Positions 56,105-64,000 of a stretch of DNA of 64,000 nt are shown one piece after another. Source of the DNA: Amycolatopsis taiwanensis DSM 45107 (lineage in GTDB: Bacteria > Actinomycetota > Actinomycetes > Mycobacteriales > Pseudonocardiaceae); assembly GCF_000519205.1 (NCBI RefSeq), contig NZ_JAFB01000034.1, positions 41,204-105,203 on the forward strand, in the 5' to 3' direction. The notes under the pieces were generated by a model. That model saw only the letters and a program-made list of their open reading frames with translations, did not search any database and was not told where the DNA came from. Numbering within the stretch: position 1 is the stretch's first letter; the number at the start of each line of letters is the position of its first letter. Both the position numbers and the translations under genes were made by a program.

Positions 56105-57023
56105 AACGGATCCTTGGGTCGAGAACGGCGTAGAGCAGGTCCACGATCAGGCTCATCAGCAGGTACACCAGCACGAGCAGCACCACGACGCCGGTCACGG
56201 TGGCGCTCTCCCGGTTCTGGATGCCGCGGAAGATGAGCCCGCCGAGGCCGTTGATGTTGAACACGCCCTCGGTCACGATCGCGCCGCCCATCAGCGCGCC
56301 CAGGTCGGTGCCGAGGAACGTGAGCACCGGGATCACCGAGTTGCGCAGCAAGTGGATGCCTACCACGCGGCTGTTCGGCTGCCCCTTGGCGATGGCCGTG
56401 CGGATGTAGTCGGCGTGGCGATTCTCCGCGATCGACGTTCTCGTCAGTCTCGCGACGTACGCCATGGAAAGACTGCCCAGCGCGAGGCCGGGGACGATCA
56501 GCTCGCCGACGGAGGGGTCGTTCGACACGCTCGCGTCGATGATGCCGAGTTCCGTGCCCAGCACGATCTGCAGCAGGATCGCGGTGACGAACACCGGGAG
56601 CGAGATCAGGAACGTGGTGGAGACCAGCACCAGGTTGTCGAGGAACCCCTTGCCGCGCAGGCCGGTGAGCACACCCGCGGTCAGACCGATCACGGCCTCG
56701 ATGAGCACCGCGATGAGTGCCAGGCGCAGCGTGATCGGGTACGAGTTGCCGATCAGCTCGCCGACGGAGTTGCCGTTGAAGGTCTCGCCCCAGTCGCCGC
56801 TGAAGAGGCTCCCGAGGTACTTGAAGTACTGGACGATCAGGTTGTCGTTCAGGTGGAACTTCTCGGTCATGAGGTCGATGTAGGCCTGGGGGCAGGCCGT
56901 TTGACCGCATTTGCCGGAGAAGGGGTCCCCGGGGACTGCCCACACCAGTGTGTAGATCAGGAACGTGGTTCCGAAGAACACCGGGATCAGCTGGAGCAGG
57001 CGTCGCAGGACGTAGCGAATCAT
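56097..57023 (-). CDS. dppB: Peptide ABC transporter permease (DppB-like)
   Basis: 308 residues starting MIRYVLRRLLQLIPVFFGTTFLIYTLVWAVPGDP (in parts), the standard DppB/OppB start, with six membrane spans. The EAA loop reads YIRTAIAKGQPNSRVVGIHLLRNS. An extracytoplasmic loop contains two Cys (KCGQTACP). It follows the binding-protein gene after a strong hairpin, which probably lowers its expression relative to that gene. Confidence 0.94.
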   Translation of the reverse strand: MIRYVLRRLLQLIPVFFGTTFLIYTLVWAVPGDPFSGKCGQTACPQAYIDLMTEKFHLNDNLIVQYFKYLGSLFSGDWGETFNGNSVGELIGNSYPITLRLALIAVLIEAVIGLTAGVLTGLRGKGFLDNLVLVSTTFLISLPVFVTAILLQIVLGTELGIIDASVSNDPSVGELIVPGLALGSLSMAYVARLTRTSIAENRHADYIRTAIAKGQPNSRVVGIHLLRNSVIPVLTFLGTDLGALMGGAIVTEGVFNINGLGGLIFRGIQNRESATVTGVVVLLVLVYLLMSLIVDLLYAVLDPRIRYD

Positions 57024-57053
57024 GCGTCAGCTCCTAGGAGTGCGCGCCGGGCG

Positions 57054-57087
57054 AGCCGCGGACCGTCCGCTGGGACGGTCCGCGGCT
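57054..57087 (-). terminator. Intercistronic hairpin between binding-protein and permease genes
   Basis: A perfect 15-bp stem (57054-57068 with 57073-57087) encloses a GCTG loop. No T-run follows, so it may act as a partial terminator or as a 3' stabiliser of the binding-protein mRNA, giving more binding protein than permease. Confidence 0.7.
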
Positions 57088-57116
57088 GTCCCGGTGGTGG
57101 GACGTCGATCAGCGCG

Positions 57117-58745
57117 TCACTTCTTGAGGATTTCGACCGACGAGTAGTCGGCGCGGCGGCGGAAGTCGAGCGTCACGGTCTTGACGTGGCTGGACTTCGC
57201 GGCCACACCTTTCTCGTCCCACACCGGGATCGAGGGCAGGTCCTTGGCGATGAGGTCCTCGGCCTGCTGGTAGATCTTGATCGCGGCGTCCTTGTCCGGC
57301 GTGGCGTCGGCCTGCTTCAGGAGCTGGTCGACGGCCGGGTTGGAGTAGACCGAGTCGTTGGACGAGGCACCCGTGCGGTAGATCGGGTTGAGGAAGTCCT
57401 CGATCGACGGGTAGTCCGCGGACCAGTCGGAACGGCCCATGCCGGTCAGCTTGTGGCCGGTCACGATGCTGCGCCACTGGCCGAAGTCCGTGGCCGGCAC
57501 GAAGTCGCACTCGACGCCGAGCACGTTCTTGATGCTGTTGCACGCGGCCACCAGCGGCTCCTTGCGGCCACCGTCGGCGTTGGAGGCGATGGTGAGCTTG
57601 CCCGTGAAGCCGGACTTCTGGAACGCGGCCTTGGCCGCCTCCGGGTCGAACTTGCAGAACTGGCAGACACCGGGCCGGTAGCCCTCGATGCCCTGCGAGA
57701 TGTAACCGTCGGCCGGTACGTAGGTGTCGTTCATGACGGTCTTGGTGATCTGCGTGCGGTCGATCGCCATCGAGATGGCCTTGCGCAGCTCGAGGTTGTC
57801 ATAACCCGGCACGTAGTACGGGACCGCGATGGTGCTGATGCCGAGCAGGTGGCCGATGACCAGGTTGTCCTTCAGATCGGCCTTGTACTTGCTACCGGCG
57901 AGCGCCGAAGGCGGGAGCGCCTCGAGGAAGTCGAGCTGGCCGCTCAGCAGGTCCTGGTACGCGGTCTCCTGACTCGCGTAGATCTTGACGTCCAGGTCCT
58001 TGAACTTGACCTTGTCCTGGCCCTGGTAGTCGTCGAAGCGGGTCAGCTTGATGTCCGCGTTAGGCGTGCGGCTCACGAACTTCATCGGGCCGTTGCCGAT
58101 CGGGTGGGAGGCGAAGGCCGTCGGGTCCTTGAAGAACACGTCGGGCAGCGGTGCGAAGGCCGTGTAGCCGATCATGGTGGAGAACACCGAGAACGGCGCC
58201 TTGAGCGTCACCTCGAACTCGTAGTCGCCCTTCACGACCAGGCCGGACATCTTGTCCGTGGTCGGCTTGGCGTTGTCGTCGGCCGGGTGGACATCGTCGT
58301 AGCCCTGGATGTTCTCGTAGAACGTGCTGTTGATCTGGCCGTTGGGCGCGTAGGCGCCGTAGTTCCAGGCGTCCACGAAGTTCTTGGCCTTGACCTCGGT
58401 GCCGTCGTGGAACTTCCAGCCCTGCTTGATCTTGATGTCGTAGACCTTCGAGTCGGTTGTGGTGATCGACTCGGCCATCCCGTTGTACGGCTGGGCGTTG
58501 TCACCTCGGTAGGTGACCAGCTCGGTGAACATCGGGTCGACGGCCTTCGCGCCGCCGAGCTCGTTGGTGTTCGTGGGGATCAGCGTGTTCTGCGGCTCGG
58601 TGCCGTAGACGGTGAAGGTCCCGTTCGGATCCACCTCGCCGGATGACCCGCTGCTGTTGCCGGAACTACCGCCGCACGCGGTGAGCACCAACGACAAGGT
58701 TGTCGCCACCGCAGCGGTTTGCCAGAGTCTGCGTGAACCCCACAT
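57117..58745 (-). CDS. dppA: Peptide ABC transporter substrate-binding lipoprotein (DppA/OppA-like)
   Basis: About 542 residues from the ATG at 58745 (AGGTGG 6 bp upstream; another ATG lies 12 bp earlier). The lipobox is LVLTACGG, so the mature N-terminus is a lipid-modified Cys followed by a Ser/Gly linker. SBP_bac_5 features are FTVYGTEPQNTLIP, the YDIKIKQGWKFHDGTEVKAKNFVDAWNY region in parts, and DNLELRKAISMAIDRTQI. It captures oligopeptides or related solutes outside the membrane and delivers them to the permeases. It is the first gene of the five-gene operon. Confidence 0.94.
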   Translation of the reverse strand: MWGSRRLWQTAAVATTLSLVLTACGGSSGNSSGSSGEVDPNGTFTVYGTEPQNTLIPTNTNELGGAKAVDPMFTELVTYRGDNAQPYNGMAESITTTDSKVYDIKIKQGWKFHDGTEVKAKNFVDAWNYGAYAPNGQINSTFYENIQGYDDVHPADDNAKPTTDKMSGLVVKGDYEFEVTLKAPFSVFSTMIGYTAFAPLPDVFFKDPTAFASHPIGNGPMKFVSRTPNADIKLTRFDDYQGQDKVKFKDLDVKIYASQETAYQDLLSGQLDFLEALPPSALAGSKYKADLKDNLVIGHLLGISTIAVPYYVPGYDNLELRKAISMAIDRTQITKTVMNDTYVPADGYISQGIEGYRPGVCQFCKFDPEAAKAAFQKSGFTGKLTIASNADGGRKEPLVAACNSIKNVLGVECDFVPATDFGQWRSIVTGHKLTGMGRSDWSADYPSIEDFLNPIYRTGASSNDSVYSNPAVDQLLKQADATPDKDAAIKIYQQAEDLIAKDLPSIPVWDEKGVAAKSSHVKTVTLDFRRRADYSSVEILKK

Positions 58746-58882
58746 GTTCCACCTCATCTCAGGTTCCGAAAAGTGAGACGCACGCTATCGGGAGAAGGGG
58801 CTTCTTAACCAGATCGTGGGGTTGCAAATAAGTGACAAACTTTTCCTTCGCCCGGGAAGAGCACTACCAAGGGTATTAATGA

Positions 58883-59235
58883 TCACCGAGGGTGCCCGTG
58901 CTGGTCCGCTTGGGCGAGAGGCAGCGCGATTCCGTCGAGGATGTCGTGCTCGCTGGCGGCTATTTGGCCTGGACCACCGCCGACGGCGAGCTGTTCCGCG
59001 AGCACCTGGATGATCACCGCACCCCCGCCGATCACGTTGACCCTCCTGAAATGGATCACGGGTTGGCCGCGAGGGTGGCGCGGTCGGCTGCCGGCAGGCT
59101 CGCCACGAGGCGGTCGATCTCGGCGTGGGAGGGCTTCGACAGGTGCGTGCGCTCGGCGTGGTACTCCGGCAGCTTCCTGGGCGGCAGCAGTCGCAGCACG
59201 GCGAAGACGTGAGCAACGCAGGGGAAGTCGCTGGA
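58883..59235 (-). pseudogene. Frameshifted remnant, possibly a Ppx/GppA-type phosphatase C-terminus
   Basis: The last ~45 codons read NVIGGGAVIIQVLAEQL and ASEHDILDGIAL, much like the DVIxxGAxI and SEHDILDGI end of exopolyphosphatase-type proteins. The preceding part lies in another frame (KLPEYHAERTHLSKPSHAEI, then RLVASLPAADRATLAANP), so a frameshift near 59060 breaks it. The N-terminal domains are gone. The match is from motif recall. Confidence 0.4.
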
Positions 59236-59419
59236 GTGAGATCGGGCGGGCGCCGGGCAAGGTGGCGGGTTCGATCCACAATGTAGTGTCGGCGAATGGA
59301 ATTTTATTTCCTGTGCAACGAAAGTGGAGAGATAGGGCGTTGTCTTTGGGGGAGCGTTTCAGTGCCGCATGAGACCACTGTGGACCCGATGGCGGCGCGA
59401 GCTCGCCGACCAATTCGCG

Positions 59420-59915
59420 TCAATGGCAGGCGCGCATTTCGACGCAACATTCGCCGGCGCCCGGATCGAGCACGGCTTCGACCGTCCCGGCGCCCAGCCC
59501 GTCGAGCACGCCGGTGAGGAAGGCGTGGTTGATGCCGCACACCATCTCTGGAGCCCTGCTGGCCAGTGGATGGAACGGACAGGCACCCAGCCGCACGCAC
59601 GTCGATGACCTGCGTTCCGGTTCGAACCCGTTCTTGTGCAGCAGGGACTCGGTGAGCGTGAGCGCGCGTTCGGCGCCCAGCCGACCGGGTCGGGTGCGCT
59701 TGCGCTCGTCGGCGCCGATCTGGTGGCCGCGTTCGTGGGCCGCCCGCAGCACGGCGTGCTGGGCGTCCTCGTTGTTGCCGTCGTCGTTGGCGCGGCCGTT
59801 GGTGAGTACCGCGTCCAGCAGGATGTCCGCGAGCAGATCGTGCCGGCGAGACGGGATGCTGATCCGGATGTCGGTGTCGACCGGCCTATACACCTTCGGT
59901 GCCCGGCCCTCCTGG
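59420..59915 (-). pseudogene. ArsR-like (COG2345-type) regulator, 5'-truncated
   Basis: The frame keeps the second half of the family: EGRAPKVYRPVD, RRHDLLADILLDAVL, an Ala-rich helix, then CVRLGACPFHPLASRAPEMVCGIN and CCVEM with the conserved Cys/His set that may hold a metal or Fe-S cluster. The N-terminal winged helix is missing; the frame continues upstream only as an antisense shadow of the next gene. Without its DNA-binding part it cannot act as a regulator. Confidence 0.6.
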
Positions 59916-60268
59916 CCCAAGGCTCGGTGTGGCTGATCGCGATCGGCGTGGTCGGCGCGCTGCTGGCCGCGATGATCGGGTTCCTCGATTTGATGGCCAT
60001 CCCGACCGGAACTCGCGCGTTCCGCACCGGGCTCGTGCACATGAGCCTCAACCTGGTGGTCACCGTCGCCTACGTCGGCAACTTCTTTTGGCGGCACGCC
60101 GGCTACGACCACCCCGGCCCGGTGGCCATTGGCCCGCTCGTGCTGTCCGTGCTCAGCCTGGCCGCACTCGCCGCGTCCGGCTACCTCGGCGGAAAGCTCG
60201 CCTACCGCTACGGCGTGCGCGTCGCCGAGGAGCGCACGCAGGCCGAGGGCTACCGACTCAGCCACTGA
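59916..60268 (+). pseudogene. DUF2231-type membrane protein, 5'-truncated
   Basis: The readable part starts GSVWLIAIGVVGALLAAMIGFLD, followed by AIPTGTRAFRTGLVHM, two further membrane helices and GYLGGKLAYRYGVRV near the end, all typical of DUF2231 proteins. The first membrane helix and the real start are missing because the frame begins at the junction with the truncated regulator on the other strand. Confidence 0.65.
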
Positions 60269-60312
60269 TTCACCGCATTCCCAACCCAACCACACCTTTG
60301 AGGAGGCTGATC

Positions 60313-60771
60313 ATGTCCATCGCCGCACTGATCGCCTGGATCATCGCCGCCGGCGGAGGTTTCGTCCTGCTCGGCACCTGGATCGCGAAAGGCGGCATCC
60401 GCGCACCCCGCACCAGCCACTTCCCGCCCGCGGTGATCTTCGGGCACTTCGCGTTGGCCGCGGCCGGCCTGGTCGTGTGGATCATCTATCTGATCGTGGA
60501 CAGCAGCATGCTGGCCTGGATCGCGCTGGGGCTGCTGGTCTTGGTCGCGTTGCTGGGCTTCACCATGTTCGTCCGCTGGATTCCCAGCTACCAGGCACGC
60601 CGCACGGTCACCGCTGCCGCCGATGCCGGTGGACCGGGCGCCGCGACCGCCGCCGAGACGGCCCCGGCCGAGCAGCACTTCCCGGTCGTGGTGGTCGGCG
60701 CGCATGGCCTGCTGGCGCTCGCCACGGTGGTGCTGGTCCTGCTGAGCGCGCTCGGTGTGGGCGGCAGTTGA
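60313..60771 (+). CDS. Small integral membrane protein
   Basis: 152 residues; GAGGAGG before the ATG. Four membrane helices: about 5-25 (LIAWIIAAGGGFVLLGTWIA), 42-62, 66-88 (MLAWIALGLLVLVALLGFTM) and near the C-terminus (LLALATVVLVLLSALGV), with an Ala/Gly-rich loop before the last. I know similar proteins only as hypothetical membrane proteins of actinobacteria. It is intact although both neighbours are broken. It probably formed an operon with the DUF2231 gene, which ends 44 bp upstream. Confidence 0.75.
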   Translation: MSIAALIAWIIAAGGGFVLLGTWIAKGGIRAPRTSHFPPAVIFGHFALAAAGLVVWIIYLIVDSSMLAWIALGLLVLVALLGFTMFVRWIPSYQARRTVTAAADAGGPGAATAAETAPAEQHFPVVVVGAHGLLALATVVLVLLSALGVGGS

Positions 60772-60890
60772 TGCACTCCGCGTCCGCCCCGCAGGTGGTC
60801 CGCGAACCCGGACCCGGCATCGACCTCACCGGCGTTGATGCCGGATCGTCCCACTAACACCGTCCGCAACCAGCAAGGAGCAGCTCACTC

Positions 60891-60977
60891 GTGGCTACGA
60901 GCCGGATCGTGATCGTCGGCGCCGGCCTCGCCGGTGCCAAGGCCGCGGAAGCATTGCGCGGCCAGGGTTTCGACTAG
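60891..60977 (+). pseudogene. FAD-dependent oxidoreductase (ferredoxin reductase-like), N-terminal scrap
   Basis: AAGGAGC precedes a GTG that starts VATSRIVIVGAGLAGAKAAE, a perfect Rossmann GxGxxG start. After 28 codons it stops (GFD, TAG) and the sequence changes to repeat DNA. The insertion or deletion that brought in the repeat block removed the rest. Confidence 0.75.
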
Positions 60978-61028
60978 GGCCTGTATCGAAGTCGGTTGGG
61001 ATGGGCTGATCCTGGCGCCCTTGCCGGA

Positions 61029-61575
61029 ACCCCCGAACTCGTCACAAACCCAGAACTCACCTCCCCCCGCCCCAGAACTCACCCGCCTGAACCCAGAACT
61101 CGCCGCCTGAATCCAGAACTCAGTCACCTGAACCCAGAACTCGCCCTCCCCAGCCGGGGACACGCCAGCACCGGGCGTGTCCCCGGCCCAGGAGTCCGAG
61201 TTCCCGGTTCAGGCACCCGAGTTCACGGCTCAGGCGCCTGAGTTCCCGGTTCAGGCACCCGAGTTCACGGCTCAGGCGCCTGAGTTCCCGGTTCAGGCGG
61301 GCGTGTCCCTGGTCCGAGTACTTGAGTTCCGGGTTGGGAACAACAGGCACCGAAGGCAGGATTACCCCGGCAACGTTGAGAGGCACGCCGCCAGGACCGT
61401 CCCACCCCCGCCGGCGCGACGAACTCGCGTCCTGAACCGGGGACACGCACTCCTGAGCTAGGAACACAGCCGCCTGGAGCGGGAACTCAGCCGCCTGGAG
61501 CGGGAACTCAGCGGCTTGGAGCGGGAACTCAGCGGCTTGGAGCGGGAACTCAGCGGCTCGGAGCGGGGACACAGC
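61029..61575. repeat. Three blocks of ~21-bp degenerate repeats in alternating orientation
   Basis: Block A (about 61029-61155) and block C (about 61432-61575) repeat units of the form CTGAACCCAGAACTCxCCGC or CTGGAGCGGGAACTCAGCGG. Block B (about 61176-61345) repeats the reverse complement (CGAGTTCCCGGTTCAGGC). Block ends carry GGGGACAC or GTGTCCCCGG. A and B could pair into a large hairpin, as could B and C. No open frame with coding signals spans it. Confidence 0.75.
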
Positions 61576-61588
61576 GGCCTCGCTCGGA

Positions 61589-61690
61589 ACGGTCGGTGGT
61601 GGCTATCACAACGCGATGATTGAGTCGTACTGGCCGAAGATGCAAGGCGAACTCCGCGGCCGACGAAAATGGAAAACCCGCACTGAACCG
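61589..61690 (+). pseudogene. IS3-type transposase (OrfB) C-terminal scrap
   Basis: GGYHNAMIESYWPKMQGEL then RRKWKTRTE matches the YDNAxxESFxxxxKxEL / RRxWxTRxE end of IS3 transposases, including the last catalytic Glu. Nothing else of the element is present, and it adjoins the repeat block. Confidence 0.7.
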
Positions 61691-61746
61691 GCCGACCAGA
61701 GTCCGGCAAACCGGGGCGACGCCACATCGACCCCCCAAGCCGCTAC

Positions 61747-62352
61747 TCACGCAGCGCGAAGCACTGCAACAAGGAAGTTCGAGTCGTCTGTGTAGGGGCG
61801 TAGGTCCCATGTGGACAGCAGCAGGTCGGGTTCGAGCGCGGCAGCTGCTGCGTGCTCGAAGAATTCGCTGAACTCATAGCCTCGGCCGGCGGCGAAGCCG
61901 ATTACGGCCCGGCCGCCCGGCGCAAGGTGCGCACGGAACCGTTTCAACACCTCACCCCGGGTGCTTGGGGCAAGGAAGGTCATCACGTTCCCGGCGCAGA
62001 CGATTGCGTCGAATGGCGTGGTGATGCCCTGCGCAGGTAGGTCGAGTTCGGCCAGATCGCCGACCATCCACAGCGGCCCGGGATGGTCCTGCTCCGCGGC
62101 CTCGATCAGGGCCGGGTCGACGTCGACACCGACGACGTCGTGGCCGGCTTCGGCCAGCTGGCTGCCGACCCGGCCGGGTCCGCAGCCGGCGTCGAGGATG
62201 CGGGCGTGGCGCGGCACCATGGCGTCCACGAGGCGAGCTTCCCCGGCGAGGTCGTTGCCGGCCCGAGCCATCGAACGGAAGCGTTCGATATACCAGCTGG
62301 AGTGACCGGGGTCTGCGGTGACTTTCTGCATCCAGATGCTCTGCTCGACCAT
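61747..62352 (-). CDS. Class I SAM-dependent methyltransferase
   Basis: 201 residues from the ATG at 62352 (MVEQSIWMQK); the frame is open further upstream but without family signals. Motif I is ILDAGCGPGRVGSQLAEAG (52-70), followed by the acidic ribose-binding VVGVDVDPAL. Motif II/III positions read TPFDAIVCAGNVMTFL and LAPGGRAVIGFAAGRGYEF. The fold is a standard Methyltransf_11/25 type for small molecules; the substrate is not readable. It is an isolated gene after the degraded region. Confidence 0.88.
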   Translation of the reverse strand: MVEQSIWMQKVTADPGHSSWYIERFRSMARAGNDLAGEARLVDAMVPRHARILDAGCGPGRVGSQLAEAGHDVVGVDVDPALIEAAEQDHPGPLWMVGDLAELDLPAQGITTPFDAIVCAGNVMTFLAPSTRGEVLKRFRAHLAPGGRAVIGFAAGRGYEFSEFFEHAAAAALEPDLLLSTWDLRPYTDDSNFLVAVLRAA

Positions 62353-62590
62353 GCCTGCATTGTCCCAAACCAGAGTGGGTGACCAGCGACCGCCGACCCG
62401 GAAAGGCGCGGGACCGTGGTGAATGCCGGCCTGGTCGTGCCGCCGCCGGTGCTGGTCGCCCCGGTGGTTGGCGTCGGTGATGTCGTCGCGGGCGAGCGAC
62501 GCCCAGCCGCGTAGGGGAGGCCTGCGGCCTAACAGGCTGCCGGCCGATGGGCCTCCACCCGGCGGCCGTGACAGGCCCGCTGACCGGTTG

Positions 62591-62624
62591 CACTGGGCGC
62601 CCGGCACTTGCCGGGCGCCCAGTG
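62591..62624 (-). terminator. Strong hairpin terminator of the secreted protein gene
   Basis: CACTGGGCGCCCGGCA (62591-62606) pairs with TGCCGGGCGCCCAGTG (62609-62624), a 16-bp inverted repeat. It starts 7 bp after the stop at 62631. It has no T-run, as is common in high-GC actinobacteria. Confidence 0.75.
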
Positions 62625-62630
62625 GTGGGG

Positions 62631-63509
62631 TCAGAACACCGGGATCGAGACGGGTCCGAAACTGGCCGTCTGGAGGCTGTCCATGTCCTGTAGGGCGGGG
62701 GCACCGCCGGTGAGCGGCTGTCGATAGGCGACGGCGACCGTCTGACCGCTGGTCAGTGGTGCGCCATCGAACGTGATGTCGACGATCGCGTGTGCCGGTG
62801 GTGAGTCGTCGGTGATCGCGACCCCGGTGACGGTGCGCGCGACACCGTCGACCGTGATCGAGAACCGGCTGGTGTCCGGTGTGCCCTGCGCGGTCGTCAG
62901 CATTTCCTGGTCGAACTGCAGGGCCGCGTCGTTGGCGCCGGTGTCGGCCTCGGTGGCGCCGGTCAGCGCGGGCGGGGTGTTCGGCTTGCCGGTGGGGTTC
63001 TGCGCCGTCGGACCGCTGGCGCCGGACGGCGTGGTCCAGTAGCCGGTGTTGGTGCAGGTGATCGGAGTGGGCGAGGTCCTGGTGGCCACGTAGCTGAATC
63101 CGTGGGTCACACCCGAGGTGTTGGGGACGAAACCCTCGGTGGAGAAGCCGCCCTCAACGGAGTTGAACGCCGGGGGTGGCAGCAGGCCGCTCCCGATCAG
63201 GTCGACCGGGTTGCCGACCCGGCCGCCGGTCACCACGCCGTAGTCCTGCTCGGTTGCGGTGATGGTCCATTGCTCGGTGGGGTCGGCGGAGGGGATCGTG
63301 ATGGCGATCTTGAGCGGTCCACCGACCGTCCTCAGCCGCATGTCCAGTTGGTCGCCGCAGGTTCCGCTGAGCCGCAGCCGGGCGATGTCACCGCCACCGC
63401 TGTCCGGTGACCCGGTGGTGGCCGAGGCGATGCCGCCGGATGCGACGGACAGGGAAATGCCCACCAGGGCAGCGAGCGCATACCGCCCCAGTCGTTGCTT
63501 CAGTATCAT
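62631..63509 (-). CDS. Secreted protein with SwmB-like C-terminal domain
   Basis: 292 residues. A signal peptide (about 1-30, YALAALVGISLSVASGGIASA) is followed by a beta-rich domain with one Cys pair (SGTCGDQLDM, PITCTNTGYW). A Pro/Thr linker leads to a C-terminal domain reading NDAALQFDQEML, DTSRFSITVDGVARTVTGVAI, GQTVAVAYRQP and ALQDMDSLQTASF. That last part fits the SwmB/Ig-like repeat (dtSaFtVtvnG...V.V.y..P..g.plqD) of surface proteins. It is probably exported to the wall or medium; the ligand is unknown. Confidence 0.82.
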   Translation of the reverse strand: MILKQRLGRYALAALVGISLSVASGGIASATTGSPDSGGGDIARLRLSGTCGDQLDMRLRTVGGPLKIAITIPSADPTEQWTITATEQDYGVVTGGRVGNPVDLIGSGLLPPPAFNSVEGGFSTEGFVPNTSGVTHGFSYVATRTSPTPITCTNTGYWTTPSGASGPTAQNPTGKPNTPPALTGATEADTGANDAALQFDQEMLTTAQGTPDTSRFSITVDGVARTVTGVAITDDSPPAHAIVDITFDGAPLTSGQTVAVAYRQPLTGGAPALQDMDSLQTASFGPVSIPVF

Positions 63510-63710
63510 GTTGTTTGGCCGCCTTGTGAATCGGTCAACTATTGGACGTAATGCGGGATGCGAACACGACCGTGGCCCCTCGGGCGTGGCCGATCGCCAC
63601 GTTCCACGTCCCGTGACCGGGTGGGGCGCTGAGCCGGATTTGCGGGACGCGTGGCTAGGTTCCTGTTCGCCGTCGGTGGTTGGGGAAGCCCTAAATGGAG
63701 GGGTTGGCTC

Positions 63711-63750
63711 ACGCCGCCGATGTGGGTTCGAGAACCGGCATCATCGGCGT
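63711..63750. other. Imperfect inverted repeat at the IS630 end
   Basis: ACGCCGCCGATGTGGGTTC pairs with GAACCGGCATCATCGGCGT with a few mismatches. It lies 20 bp from the end of the IS630 gene, so it may be a terminator or part of an element border. Confidence 0.4.
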
Positions 63751-63769
63751 GACAAGCGCTAGTGCCTCG

Positions 63770-64000
63770 TCAAGCAACGTTGATCATGTAATTGGGTTCT
63801 CGGATGGGTGAGTTGATCGCGAAGTGGCGTTTCGGTCGAGCACGTGCGTTGCGCCAGCGGACGTAGTCAGCAATGGCCGCGTTCTGCTCGGCGTGGCTGC
63901 GGTGGTCGGTGCCGTTGAGCGCGAAGTAGCGCAGCGCGGTGAACTCGCATTCGATCCAGTTCAGCCACGAGGCGTTGGTCGGCAAGTACACCAGCTCGAT
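63770..64000 (-). CDS. IS630-family transposase, C-terminal part (runs off the right edge)
   Basis: At the edge the frame reads IELVYLPTNASWLNWIECEF, the conserved stretch after the second catalytic Asp of IS630/Tc1 enzymes (LPTxxSWLNxIE with the last Glu). It continues with an AIADYVRWRNARARPKR helix to the stop at 63770. It belongs to a different subgroup from the remnant at 1837, which reads RASRVNRIETRF here. Completeness cannot be judged. Confidence 0.85.
   Translation of the reverse strand: MELVYLPTNASWLNWIECEFTALRYFALNGTDHRSHAEQNAAIADYVRWRNARARPKRHFAINSPIREPNYMINVA

Noticed and set aside
55854..58646. 930-codon open frame on the plus strand
   Set aside because: Antisense to the transporter genes, very rich in His, Asp, Arg and Val and without any motif; the minus-strand proteins are textbook family members.
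59636..59890. Upstream extension of the DUF2231 frame as an intact 210-codon gene
   Set aside because: This part is antisense to recognisable regulator sequence and lacks the first DUF2231 helix.
61029..61575. Repeat block as a CRISPR array
   Set aside because: Units are contiguous, degenerate and in both orientations, with no spacers of constant length and no cas genes nearby.

Overview
The window is high-GC actinobacterial DNA with strong GC3 bias, many GTG starts, tight ATGA/GTGA overlaps and DUF222/HNH (13E12-type) and IclR families. It looks like a chromosomal segment of a filamentous actinomycete, perhaps Pseudonocardiaceae; no rRNA, tRNA or CRISPR array was seen, so the genus is a guess.

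Left part (1-24.3 kb). Two divergent genes share almost the same signal-anchor coding start and the same ~425 bp upstream region, forming an inverted duplication. One arm starts a secreted beta-propeller-like protein that leaves the window on the left. The other starts one enormous gene (3111-23240, about 6709 residues) with a Thr/Pro/Ser stalk, a SecA-like ATPase core, two amidohydrolase-like modules each followed by membrane segments, a duplicated linker and a short unique C-terminal domain. It has the architecture of a polymorphic toxin, and a small gene directly downstream is the immunity candidate. Between the arms lie remnants of a two-component system and an IS630 transposase. An IclR regulator closes the region.

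Central part (24.6-48.4 kb). This is an actinobacterial extracellular contractile injection system (eCIS, phage-tail-like particle) locus. It encodes sheath, two tube proteins, a LysM adaptor, VgrG spike, PAAR tip, gp25-like wedge, baseplate J, tail protein I, AAA+ ATPase, DUF4255 tube-end protein, a DUF4157 protein, a LuxR-type regulator and accessory proteins with zinc ribbons, membrane segments, Ig-like domains or a beta-propeller. No tail fibre or classical long tape measure is visible. A candidate cargo gene (24621) shares a short LQRSxGNAxV motif with the DUF4157 protein. A palindrome of the form TGCCC-N4-GGGCA precedes the cargo gene and most eCIS transcription units, which suggests one regulon, plausibly controlled by the LuxR protein at 26293.

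Right part (48.5-64 kb). A GMC oxidoreductase diverges from a GbsR/MarR-like regulator across a palindromic operator region. Next come a DUF222/HNH gene, an integrase relic and a complete five-gene peptide ABC importer (binding protein, two permeases, two ATPases) with a 15-bp hairpin after the binding-protein gene. From 58.8 to 61.7 kb the DNA is a graveyard of 5'-truncated or frameshifted genes, a block of ~21-bp repeats in alternating orientation and a transposase scrap. Intact genes resume with a methyltransferase and a secreted protein with a strong terminator, and the window ends inside an IS630-type transposase.
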